A DNA stretch of 64,000 nt, taken from the NCBI RefSeq assembly GCF_000186865.1, contig NW_008705563.1, forward strand, positions 688,905 to 752,904, given 5' to 3'. Numbering within the stretch: the stretch's first letter is position 1; every line of letters starts with the position of its first letter. Source of the DNA: Aureococcus anophagefferens (taxonomy: Eukaryota; Sar; Pelagophyceae; Pelagomonadales; Pelagomonadaceae). A model generated the notes under the pieces. It saw nothing but the letters and a program-made list of their open reading frames with translations. It was not told the DNA's origin and ran no database searches. Shown one piece after another: positions 25,800 through 33,964 of this stretch. The translations under genes and the position numbers were made by a program.

Positions 25800-27950
25800 A
25801 TGGCGGGCACGTCCCTGCCGGCCGTGCCGACGGCGATGAAGATGAGCAAGTCGCAGCCGGCCCTCGACGCTGCCCCGGCCGCATCCCTCAAACCGTCGCC
25901 GAGCCTGCCGGCGCTGCCCGCCGCCGGCGGCGGCCAGCCCGGCGCGCCGAGCGCAGCCATCGACGACGACGAGAGCACGCTCGACGGCGAGACGCTCGCG
26001 GAGGAAACAATCGACGCGACGTTCCTCACGGGCGCGGACGACGACGCGTCCTTCCTGTCGCAGTCGTCGGTGCGGAGCTACCCGGAGCACCCCTACGCGC
26101 TGCCGAACACGATGCCGCACCTCTGCAAGCCCGAGGACCGCGAGGTCCGCGTGCGCCAGCGGCGGAGCCACCAGGGCGAGGTGCGGCGGCGGCGGGAGAA
26201 GCTGCGCAAGGACGCGACGGACAACGTCGTCCGATCTTTGGAGGAGCACGCGCGGCGCGTCGAGGAGCGGCGGCTCCGCGGCGTGCGGCTGGAGCGGGGC
26301 CGCAAGTGGCTCGCGTTGATCGCGCGCGTCGCCGCCCACGACTGGGCCGAGCAGTCGCTGCGGGGCGCGGAGGAGTTGCGCGCGCGCAAGGCGCGGCAGG
26401 CGCGCTTCGAGGAGAAGAAGAACGAGTCCGCGACGGTCATCCAGCACGCCATGCGCAACGCGCTGCTGCGGAGCGGCCACAGCGTGTTGCGGGAATTCTG
26501 GCAGAAGATGGCCAAGTTCTCCGCGAAGGTGAACCCGCAGCGGTGGCGGTGCCAGCTCCAGATCCGGTGCTGGCGGCGCAAGTCCGCCGTCGCGCTGTTG
26601 AAGATGTTCCTGCAGGAAGGTCTGACGCACCGGGGCACGCAGGCCGTGCTCAACTTCATGGCCAAGGTGCGGCGGCTCCAGCGCATGGCCTTCGACTGGC
26701 TCCAGGCGCGCGCGAAGCGGAAGGAGCTGCTCCGGCAGATCTGGGACGACTGCGAGTCCATCCTACGCGCGGAGCTCGAGGCCGTGTCCAAGGAGGCCTG
26801 GAACCCGCTCGCCGTCGAGAACGCGGGCAAGGGCCCGAAGAAGAAGGGCCTAAAATTGAAGGAGCGGCCCATGGCGGACCGCATCAACGACGACATCGTG
26901 AAATTGAAGAAGATCGAGGACGGCATGAACGCCCTCGTCCAGCGCCAGCTCAAGGCCGGCGTGCCCGTGAGCGGCGCGAGCTCGGCCCACAGCGACGTGC
27001 CGGGCATCCCCGCGCCGCTCCGCGACTCCGCGATCGAGGACATCTTCAACGAGATCTGCCGCATGCACGCGAACAAGCACGGCGACCAGAGCGGCATGCT
27101 CCAGCGCAGCGTCAACCAGCTGAACCCCCGCGAGTTCACGAAGAAGGACGTGCTGCAGATCCTAGCGTTATCCTCCACGAAGGGCCACGTGCACAAGATC
27201 CGCGAGAAGGACATCTACCAGCAGCCGAGCGACGTCGAGCGCTACAACATCATGCACTTCTTCACGGCCTTTAGTCCTCTGAGCCTCCACGAGAAGGTCA
27301 CGGAGATCTGGATCCAGGTCTACAACACGCAGAGCGCGCCCATCGCGAACATGTACCTGAACACGATCGACCTCGAGGGCCGCAAGGCGGCGACGGACGC
27401 GAACAAGAAGGGCCGCCGCGGCGCTTTGCGGTTGCACAAGGCCGAGCACGGCCGGCGCAAGGGCACGGTGGGGTCCCAGACCATCGACGTCACGCGCCTC
27501 GACGTCTCGAACGTGGAGACGGGCTACAACCCGAACTCGCCGACGTCGCCGCTGCGCAAGTCGTTGAGCTCGAGCTTCGGCAGCGTCGACGACGTCGACG
27601 CGGCCCGCGCCGCCGCGGCGCGCCGCGGGTCCATGCCGGGCCAGATTTTAGCGAAAGGCGCGCGCGCGGGCGGGCGCGACGGCATGAAGGCGGTCGAGGA
27701 GAGCCGCTTCAACTCGCGCGCGTCCCAGATCGTCAGCAGCCACCTCGCGCGCTGCGGTTTGATGGCGTCGGACCTCGCGCCCCTGGAGTCGACGAAACGC
27801 CGCGAGTCCATGGCCATCATCAAGATGCAGAAGTCGACGCGGCAGCTCGCGGAGGTCGTCATCGTCAACTCGCCGAAGAAGGCCGCGGGCGACGACGCCC
27901 TCGGCGCGCGCGCCGGCGAGCGCCGCCAGCGCGCGCTCACGGTGCTGTAA
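25800..27950 (+). CDS. basic coiled-coil protein with IQ-like motifs, unknown function
   Basis: The 716-residue frame starts at a genuine ATG. The N-terminal 90 residues are disordered. Residues 110-330 form long Arg-rich helices (REVRVRQRRSHQGEVRRRRE, ARKARQARFEEKKNESATVI, QHAMRNALLRSGHSVLREFW), including IQ-like elements such as RWRCQLQIRCWRRKSAVAL and VRRLQRMAFDWLQARAKRK that could bind calmodulin-like proteins. The remainder contains short conserved-looking blocks (DIFNEICRMHANKHGDQSG, YNIMHFFTAFSPLSLHEKV) and a Ser-rich C-terminal part. No family was recognised. A cytoskeletal or flagellar role is plausible from the helix/IQ content but is only inference. Confidence 0.62.
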   Translation: MAGTSLPAVPTAMKMSKSQPALDAAPAASLKPSPSLPALPAAGGGQPGAPSAAIDDDESTLDGETLAEETIDATFLTGADDDASFLSQSSVRSYPEHPYALPNTMPHLCKPEDREVRVRQRRSHQGEVRRRREKLRKDATDNVVRSLEEHARRVEERRLRGVRLERGRKWLALIARVAAHDWAEQSLRGAEELRARKARQARFEEKKNESATVIQHAMRNALLRSGHSVLREFWQKMAKFSAKVNPQRWRCQLQIRCWRRKSAVALLKMFLQEGLTHRGTQAVLNFMAKVRRLQRMAFDWLQARAKRKELLRQIWDDCESILRAELEAVSKEAWNPLAVENAGKGPKKKGLKLKERPMADRINDDIVKLKKIEDGMNALVQRQLKAGVPVSGASSAHSDVPGIPAPLRDSAIEDIFNEICRMHANKHGDQSGMLQRSVNQLNPREFTKKDVLQILALSSTKGHVHKIREKDIYQQPSDVERYNIMHFFTAFSPLSLHEKVTEIWIQVYNTQSAPIANMYLNTIDLEGRKAATDANKKGRRGALRLHKAEHGRRKGTVGSQTIDVTRLDVSNVETGYNPNSPTSPLRKSLSSSFGSVDDVDAARAAAARRGSMPGQILAKGARAGGRDGMKAVEESRFNSRASQIVSSHLARCGLMASDLAPLESTKRRESMAIIKMQKSTRQLAEVVIVNSPKKAAGDDALGARAGERRQRALTVL

Positions 27951-28071
27951 TTCGCAGGGTTGTTCTATCACGGTGCTGTAAATCGCAGGGTTGTTATACA
28001 AAGGGGGGCGGAGAGGCGGCGCGCCGGGCCGGCGATTCGGGCCGGGCCGGCGCGCGCGTCTTCGACGACAC

Positions 28072-29322
28072 TCAGAGGGAGCTGCAGGTGCCGAGGTCGC
28101 AGGCCGGGTTGAAGTCGCCCTCGACGATGGCGAGCGACGACGACGCGCAGGCCTGGGGCGGGGACGTGAACGACGCGTCGACCTGGACGCCCCATCCCGC
28201 GGGGTCGATGACGTAGTGGAGCGTGTAGCCCGACGCGCCGGGCCCCATGGCGGGCTCGCAGTAGTAGTAGAGGTCCGCCGTCGCGTCGACGTAGGCGACC
28301 AACGCGTCGCCGTAGTCGTTGGACCCGTGGTCCGTCGGGTCCACCGCGAGGTGGTTGTCGAGCCACTTGTCCATGCCGCACTTGGGCTGGCCCTTGAGGA
28401 GCGACGCGTGGGCGCCGTTGAGGGCGTCCTCGTACTCCTTGACGGTCATGGCGTCGTTGGCGTCGTCCGCGTGCTCCGTGTAGCAGACCTCCGTCGTGTC
28501 CGTGAAGGAGCTCGTCGTCGCGAGCTTCCAGCACTTGCGCGCGTCCGTCTCCGAGACCTGGGTCGCGCCGAGGGCGCCCGTGTAGAAGGCGGCGACGGCG
28601 TCGAGGTCCGTGCACGCGCGCGCGACGCGGACGGCGTAGACGTACGCGCGGTCCGTCGTCATGGCCTTGAGCTCCCGCGCCCGCGCGTCGCCGAGGCGCG
28701 GCGCCGGCGCCGGCGCCGCGGCCATGCGGTGCGCGCCCGTGTAGTTCGTCGCCAGCAGTTCGATGAGCAGCTGGGAGCCGGGCACGCGCACGTTCGCCGC
28801 GTGCCACGTGTCCCCTCCCGCCGTGAACGACATGAGGTAGTAGGGCACGGCGTCGGCGTCGAAGGCGCTGAGGTACTGCTCGAGGTCGTCGGTGTAGAGC
28901 CCGACGTGGTGGTCCATGAAGGCGTCGAATTTCGTCATGTCGCCGAGGCGGGCCGTCCACGCGGCCTCGACGGCCTCGACGGTCGCGCCGCCGGTCGTCG
29001 CGCGCGCGGTCAGGTTGACGAGGTGGAGGCCGAAGCCCCGGCCGCCGCTCTCCTCGTCGAGCTGGACGCGGCCCTGCTGGATCTCCCAGGTCCCCGCCGT
29101 CGTGCACGTGCAGATGCCGCCCGTGCAGTCGTCGGGCGCCTCGGACACGGGGAGGTACTTGACCATCCACTCGCGGCCGGAGACGGGGTCGCTCGCCGCG
29201 TAGGTGCTCTTGGCCACGCCGTGGCCCGGCGCGTAGGCGACCTTCTGGGCGCCGGCGACGCCCAGGGAGCCCAGCAGCAGCGCAATCTTCCGGTCCATAC
29301 TGGTGTTTGGGGCAGCCTTCAT
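28072..29322 (-). CDS. secreted protein with VOC (glyoxalase-fold)-like segments
   Basis: The 416-residue protein has an N-terminal signal peptide (KIALLLGSLGVAGAQ); the second Met at residue 9 would also serve. Two segments look like vicinal-oxygen-chelate half-domains: GFGLHLVNLTARATT and, further on, TDLDAVAAFYTGALGATQV with a closing strand LHYVIDPAGWGVQVDASF. The VOC link is tentative, since metal ligands cannot be assigned with certainty. Fourteen or so cysteines and Asn-x-Thr sites fit an extracellular or luminal protein. It sits upstream of the sulfotransferase-like gene in reverse orientation and converges on the coiled-coil gene. The function is unknown. Confidence 0.62.
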   Translation of the reverse strand: MKAAPNTSMDRKIALLLGSLGVAGAQKVAYAPGHGVAKSTYAASDPVSGREWMVKYLPVSEAPDDCTGGICTCTTAGTWEIQQGRVQLDEESGGRGFGLHLVNLTARATTGGATVEAVEAAWTARLGDMTKFDAFMDHHVGLYTDDLEQYLSAFDADAVPYYLMSFTAGGDTWHAANVRVPGSQLLIELLATNYTGAHRMAAAPAPAPRLGDARARELKAMTTDRAYVYAVRVARACTDLDAVAAFYTGALGATQVSETDARKCWKLATTSSFTDTTEVCYTEHADDANDAMTVKEYEDALNGAHASLLKGQPKCGMDKWLDNHLAVDPTDHGSNDYGDALVAYVDATADLYYYCEPAMGPGASGYTLHYVIDPAGWGVQVDASFTSPPQACASSSLAIVEGDFNPACDLGTCSSL

Positions 29323-29403
29323 TGGCAGCCTTGCACGTTCTTGTCCAGGCGATGAGATCAGAAACGACCAATCGGGGTGTCCGAGGCGTCCGTTCCGAGG
29401 AAA

Positions 29404-30447
29404 TTAGCCGGCCGGCGCGCCCGCGAAGTCGCAGGCCGGCGCCACGGGCGGCGGCGGCGCGCCTCGCGTCGGGAGGAGGTCCGCGCCGCCCGGGTCGCGG
29501 GCGCCGCCGGCGGCGTCGGCGAGGACGGCGGCCCCGCGGGCCGTGCGCGCGAGCGCGGCGCGCGCGGCCTCGGGGATGGCGCCGGGGCAGAGCACCTTCA
29601 CTTTGGACCGGGCCTCGACGTGGCCGACGAGCTCCAAAAACCGGGCGAAGCCGACGGCGTAGAGCTCGTGGTCCAGGTCGACGAGCGGCAGGATCGCGGC
29701 CGTCGGGAACGACGACCCGTTGTAGGGCGGCACGGCGTGGCGCTTGTGGGACCGCGCGGCCTTGGAGATGGGGAACCGCCGGTGCTCGCAGTCGCAGCCG
29801 TGGCGCACCTTCCCCAAAATCCAGTACTCGAAGACGCACGCCGACTCGTGGTACAATTCCGCGACGCCGACGAAGTGGAAGGCCGCGAGCCGCGCCGACG
29901 CGTCCGCGAGCATGCCGTCGTAGCCCGGCACGCGCAGGTGGCCGTCGCGCGGGTTGAAGGACCGCGAGAACCGCTCGTTGCGGCACGTGAGGTACCGCGT
30001 CTGCATGTTGAGGGGATCGTAGCACGTCTCGGCGCCGGGGTCCGACGTCGCCCGCGCGAGCCACCGCGCGAGCCCGGCGGCGTCGTCCTCGTCGAGCGGC
30101 GGCGCGTCGGCGTGGGTCCGGCCCCAGGCGCTGTACTTGCACATCATGAACTGCGAGAGGACGTGCGCGACCGGCGCGCGGACGAACGTGATCACGGGCG
30201 CGGCGTCGTCGAGGGCCGGCTTCGTGCAGTAGCACTTCTCCGCCGTGGCCAGCGTGGAGCCGTGCGGGAGGAGCGTCTCGGCCATCCCGCGGAAGGCCGT
30301 GCCGGCGATCTTCGGGATGTGCACGTGGCGGTACCGGTTGTGGGCGCGCGCCTTCGCCTCGGCGTCGAAGGACAGGCCCTCGAGCACGGCCGCGCCGGGC
30401 GCGTAGGCGACGGCTAGGTTGAGCAGCGCGACGGTCGCCCGTAGCAT
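29404..30447 (-). CDS. sulfotransferase-2-like secretory enzyme
   Basis: The ATG at 30447 begins a clear signal peptide (MLRATVALLNLAVAYAPG); the longer frame upstream starts only at a non-ATG codon. This gives 347 residues. The PAPS 5'-phosphosulfate site is at about residues 41-59 (YRHVHIPKIAGTAFRGMAET) and the 3'-phosphate site at about 87-100 (VITFVRAPVAHVLSQF), as in heparan-type and Sulfotransfer_2 enzymes. Paired cysteines (EKCYCTKP, HGCDCEHR) suit a luminal domain. It is expected to sulfate a glycan in the Golgi. The C-terminal 60 residues are Ala/Pro-rich and unconserved. Confidence 0.72.
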   Translation of the reverse strand: MLRATVALLNLAVAYAPGAAVLEGLSFDAEAKARAHNRYRHVHIPKIAGTAFRGMAETLLPHGSTLATAEKCYCTKPALDDAAPVITFVRAPVAHVLSQFMMCKYSAWGRTHADAPPLDEDDAAGLARWLARATSDPGAETCYDPLNMQTRYLTCRNERFSRSFNPRDGHLRVPGYDGMLADASARLAAFHFVGVAELYHESACVFEYWILGKVRHGCDCEHRRFPISKAARSHKRHAVPPYNGSSFPTAAILPLVDLDHELYAVGFARFLELVGHVEARSKVKVLCPGAIPEAARAALARTARGAAVLADAAGGARDPGGADLLPTRGAPPPPVAPACDFAGAPAG

Positions 30448-30606
30448 GGTTGTCACGGCGCCGGCGCGGGGTCGCAAATAGGGTCCGGCTGTGGTAGTCG
30501 AGACACCTCGCTGAAGATCAAGAACTTCATCAAGGTCCTAGATTGAACCGGTGGCCAGGCCCCATTTGGGTGTCTATGGGTGCTCAAATTTATGGTGCTC
30601 GCATAG

Positions 30607-31914
30607 ATGATGCGCCTCGCGGCGTTTGCCGCACTACTACTCTGCTCCACACGAGCGACAAAACCCGCGCCCTTCGACGTCGCGGACTGGTTCGGCGGCG
30701 GCTGCGGCCGCACAACACGCACCATCACGGTCGTCGAGACGCGCTTCATGCAGGGCCAGGGCCAGTTCCCCGAGCTCGTCGCCGCTAGGCTCCACCAGCT
30801 GCTGGCCGTCGCCGTGCCGTCCCTGGCCCACCAGACGAACCAGTGCTTCGTCTGGGTCCTCCTCACGGACCCGGGGCTGCCCGACGCGCCGCGGCGACGA
30901 ATCGAGCAGGCGCTGCGGCCGCTCCCGCACGCGCGGCTCGTCGACTCGCCGCGGAAGACGGACCGCGAGGCGCCGAACGCGACGCTCTTCGAAGGCGCGT
31001 TTGGGGCGTCGCGCTGGCGCAGAGCCATGCGCGACGCGCGCGAGTTCGCGCTCGTGCGTCTGGACGCGGACGACGGCCTCCACGTCGACTACCTCCGGCT
31101 CCTCGCGGACTGGCGCGCGCGGCACCGCGGCGAGCTGTCGCCGACGTCGACGTTCGCCTACGCCTGCTCGTCGCGGTCCCTGAACTGGAAGAGCGCCGAG
31201 GCGAAGCGGTGGGAGGCGACGAGCGCGGGAAAGAAGCCGAAGAGCGTCCACCTCAACGCCATCTACGAGCGGCAGGACCGGGGCTGCGTCGCGTCGGGCC
31301 TCGCCATGGTGCACGTCGTCCTCGACGGCGCCGTCCCGCCCTGCGCGCCGCGGCCCTGCTCCGCGAACCACGACAAGCTCCGGGTCCAGCCCTTCCCCGT
31401 GAAGACCGTCGTCGTCAACGCGTCGTCGCCGTCGACGCCGCCGCCGGTCTTCCGCGTGCGGTCCGTGACGTCCAACGGCGGCGGGAACCACGAGGGCGGC
31501 CGCGCGGACGTGTCGCCGGCCGCCGTCGCCGCGGACTACGGCCTCTCGCTCGTCGACCTGTTGGGGCTCACGCGCTACCTCAAGCGCCACGAGGCCGCCG
31601 TCGCGACGGAGATGCTCGAGGCGTCCGCCGCCCGCGGCTGCAACGCCCAGTACTCCGGGTCCTGCGACAAGGGCGGCGCGTCCGCGTGGGCGAGGGAGGT
31701 CATCAACGTCCACGGGGACGCCGCGGGCCGCAAGGACGCCGCGCGGTGCTACGCGCGGCGCTACGCCGACCTCGTCGGCACGCTCTGCGCCGGCGAGGTC
31801 AAGTTCTGCGACGGCATGGTGCTCCGGCGGCACTACCTCGAGCAGGGCGAGGCCCAGGGCCGCCTCTGGGGCTGCGGCAGGCCGCGCGCGCTGCGGCGGA
31901 AGAAGGTAAGCTAG
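30607..31914 (+). CDS. putative rhamnosyltransferase-like glycosyltransferase, secreted
   Basis: The 435-residue protein opens with a signal peptide (MMRLAAFAALLLCSTRATK). It carries the hallmarks of the putative rhamnosyltransferase family (formerly DUF3118): VVETRFMQGQ, VPSLAHQTNQCFVWVLLTDP and LVRLDADDGLHVDYLRLL, the last being a DxDD nucleotide-sugar/metal motif. The C-terminal 100 residues contain six cysteines (GCNAQYSGSCDKGG, GEVKFCDGMVLRRHYLEQGE) resembling a small extracellular module. It probably transfers a sugar in the Golgi; donor and acceptor are unknown. The nearest gene, at 31930, converges with stops only about 16 bp apart. Confidence 0.7.
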   Translation: MMRLAAFAALLLCSTRATKPAPFDVADWFGGGCGRTTRTITVVETRFMQGQGQFPELVAARLHQLLAVAVPSLAHQTNQCFVWVLLTDPGLPDAPRRRIEQALRPLPHARLVDSPRKTDREAPNATLFEGAFGASRWRRAMRDAREFALVRLDADDGLHVDYLRLLADWRARHRGELSPTSTFAYACSSRSLNWKSAEAKRWEATSAGKKPKSVHLNAIYERQDRGCVASGLAMVHVVLDGAVPPCAPRPCSANHDKLRVQPFPVKTVVVNASSPSTPPPVFRVRSVTSNGGGNHEGGRADVSPAAVAADYGLSLVDLLGLTRYLKRHEAAVATEMLEASAARGCNAQYSGSCDKGGASAWAREVINVHGDAAGRKDAARCYARRYADLVGTLCAGEVKFCDGMVLRRHYLEQGEAQGRLWGCGRPRALRRKKVS

Positions 31915-31929
31915 GCCGGGGTTCCGAGC

Positions 31930-32955
31930 TTAATCCTCGTCCTCGGGCTTCCGGAGCACGAGGGCCCCCATCTTCGGCGTCGACGGCCAGGAGCCCGTCG
32001 CGCTCTGGATGCGCAGCGTCTCGACGAAGAAGTAGGCCGTGTCCCGCCCGACGATGTCGACGAGCGCGCCGCGATCGCTCGCGAGCTCGCCGGCCCACGC
32101 GTCGCCGACGTCCTCGACCGCGTAGAGCCCGCCGGGCGCGAGGACCGGCCAGAGCGCCGCGAGCGTCTTCCGCTGCGCGTCGAGGGAGTGGTAGCCGTCG
32201 TCGACGACGAAGTCGAACCGCGCCGGTCCGCCCCGCGCCGCGAGTTCCTCGAGCGCGGCGACCGCGGAGCCGTCCGTGGAGTCGCAGGTCAGCACCTCGA
32301 TGCGGTCGTGGCCCGGCGCGCCGTTGAGCGCGCGCGCGTCCGCCGCGGGGTCGAGGCCGACGACGCGCGCGTTCGGGAAGAGCTCGGCCCAGGCCCGGAG
32401 CGACGCGCCGACGCAGTACTCCGCGGCGCAGGCGACGCCCTCGGGCCGCGGCCGCGCCCCGCGGTCGGGCGCCCGCAGCCGCCCGCGATGGATCTCCTCG
32501 GCCATGGACGCGCCGTGCTCGGGCGACAGCGTGCCGACGCCGACCTCGAGCACCGCACTCGCCGCGCGCCGCGCGCTCCGCGGGAGCAGCGCGTCGTAGA
32601 CCGCGCCCAGGCCGCTGACGCACTTGTTCGACCCGTGCGCGTCGAGCGCCGCCGAGATGGGGGCGCAGGGCTCGTTGCGGCACCGGGCCGGCGGCAGCCG
32701 CGCGTCGCGGACGGCCTCGTCCGCGCGCCGCGTCAGCGCGGCCTCGACGCAGCCGCGATCGTCGCAGCCCATGCCGGCGTCGATGCCGTGCGCCTCGGCG
32801 AAGGCCGCGACCGCGAGGGACCGCGCCGACGCGTTGCGCGTCGGCACGACGAGCGTCTGCAGGCCGGCGTTGATGTCCATCGTGATCTCCACCGTCTCCT
32901 CTGCGCGGGCGATGATTGCCAGCAGCGCGAGGACGGCGCTGCCCATCACCACCAT
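31930..32955 (-). CDS. secreted class I SAM-dependent methyltransferase
   Basis: The 341-residue protein starts with a signal peptide (VVMGSAVLALLAIIARAEE). The methyltransferase core is at about residues 135-330: a SAM loop VLEVGVGTLSPEHGASM, ASLRAWAELFPNARVVGLDP with the acidic residue that binds the ribose, and a catalytic segment FDFVVDDGYHSLDAQRKTLA followed by WPVLAPGGLYAVEDVGDAW. This is the arrangement of macrocin O-methyltransferase / cephalosporin hydroxylase-like sugar methyltransferases. The signal peptide implies action in the ER/Golgi lumen, probably on glycans, which would need luminal SAM. Cysteine pairs upstream of the core (CDDRGC, CRNEPC) also fit a luminal protein. Confidence 0.72.
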   Translation of the reverse strand: MVVMGSAVLALLAIIARAEETVEITMDINAGLQTLVVPTRNASARSLAVAAFAEAHGIDAGMGCDDRGCVEAALTRRADEAVRDARLPPARCRNEPCAPISAALDAHGSNKCVSGLGAVYDALLPRSARRAASAVLEVGVGTLSPEHGASMAEEIHRGRLRAPDRGARPRPEGVACAAEYCVGASLRAWAELFPNARVVGLDPAADARALNGAPGHDRIEVLTCDSTDGSAVAALEELAARGGPARFDFVVDDGYHSLDAQRKTLAALWPVLAPGGLYAVEDVGDAWAGELASDRGALVDIVGRDTAYFFVETLRIQSATGSWPSTPKMGALVLRKPEDED

Positions 32956-33136
32956 GCTCGATCAGATGCCATGAAAGATGCCGGCAAGGAAGGCGCTGCC
33001 CATCACCATGCTCGGTGATGCCTCAAGATGAATTCAAGATGCCGACAAAGCCGGCTTGGAGAGCGAGAGCGACTCGGTCTTCGCGCGCAATCCACCGGCT
33101 CTCGACGCGACGTGCGCGCGCCATCAAAAAGCGGAT

Positions 33137-33883
33137 ATGGTCTTCGTGCCTCCCGAGCCGTCCTGGAATGCGCTCCTGCTCGTGCTCAACTGCGGAGGTG
33201 GCGACGCCGCCCGTCGCCTGGCGGATAATCGAGACAGCCTCAGTGCTATTCGTGACTTCATCAAGTTCGCGCCCGATTGGAAGGCGCTCGAGGTCTCGCT
33301 CGGAACGCCCCAGCGTCGGGAGTACAAATTCTGTAAGCCAGTTTATATGACAGAGTTCCCGGGTATCACCGCGGCCATCGTGGTCGAGTACGCTCGCTTT
33401 CTCCGCCTCTTCGAAGGCATGCCGCACAAATCGATCGCGCCGCCGCCCAATTGGCCGACGCTCCTCCATGACAACCCGGCTACTCCCAAAGGGCCGCCTA
33501 CGTCCGAAGTTCTCAAAAAGATCTGGGAATTTCACTCGAAGCAAGACTCGTATGCGGAGGACTGCCTCTTACTGACCGGCCGAGAGATCCCGTACTATGA
33601 GTACGATGATTCTCCTGCACTCGATATCATGTCGGTCTCCTCCAAGAATGGCGGGCTGGTGGCGTACCGGCGGACGTACGTCCGCTACGAAGCGGCCTAC
33701 GGGACTCCGCCGTCGAACGTTTGGCCTGATTCGTCCGCGCTGATGGCCTTAGCCGACGAGTGCCAAAACCACCTCAATTATTGCATGTCCACCGATGATG
33801 TTGGCCTGCCGTGCCGCAAGGAGGTTGCAAACAACGTCTGCTACTTCCTCGAGGACTTGGGAGATTCGGACGCAGACTACTAG
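33137..33883 (+). CDS. hypothetical protein, lower-GC gene
   Basis: I chose the ATG at 33137 (MVFVPPEPSWNALLLVLNCG), giving 248 residues; the open frame upstream begins with a non-ATG codon and may belong to an unseen exon. No membrane segment, signal or recognised motif is present. The protein is mixed alpha/beta in appearance, with several Trp and Tyr residues (ATPKGPPTSEVLKKIWEFHS, REIPYYEYDDSPALDIMSVS). GC content is noticeably lower than in both neighbours. It may be a member of a lineage-specific family; I cannot assign a function. Confidence 0.5.
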   Translation: MVFVPPEPSWNALLLVLNCGGGDAARRLADNRDSLSAIRDFIKFAPDWKALEVSLGTPQRREYKFCKPVYMTEFPGITAAIVVEYARFLRLFEGMPHKSIAPPPNWPTLLHDNPATPKGPPTSEVLKKIWEFHSKQDSYAEDCLLLTGREIPYYEYDDSPALDIMSVSSKNGGLVAYRRTYVRYEAAYGTPPSNVWPDSSALMALADECQNHLNYCMSTDDVGLPCRKEVANNVCYFLEDLGDSDADY

Positions 33884-33964
33884 TAGTAAAGCAGCATACT
33901 ATCCCGGGCCGCAGTCCACGAGCACACGAGAGCTACGCGCCGTTAATCGGGGCACGCGCGCCGC

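Noticed and set aside
25670..25800. Possible third introner (contains GAGAACTCGACGA)
   Set aside because: Only one short block matches; there are no inverted-repeat ends or target duplication, and the region is the 5' leader between divergent genes.
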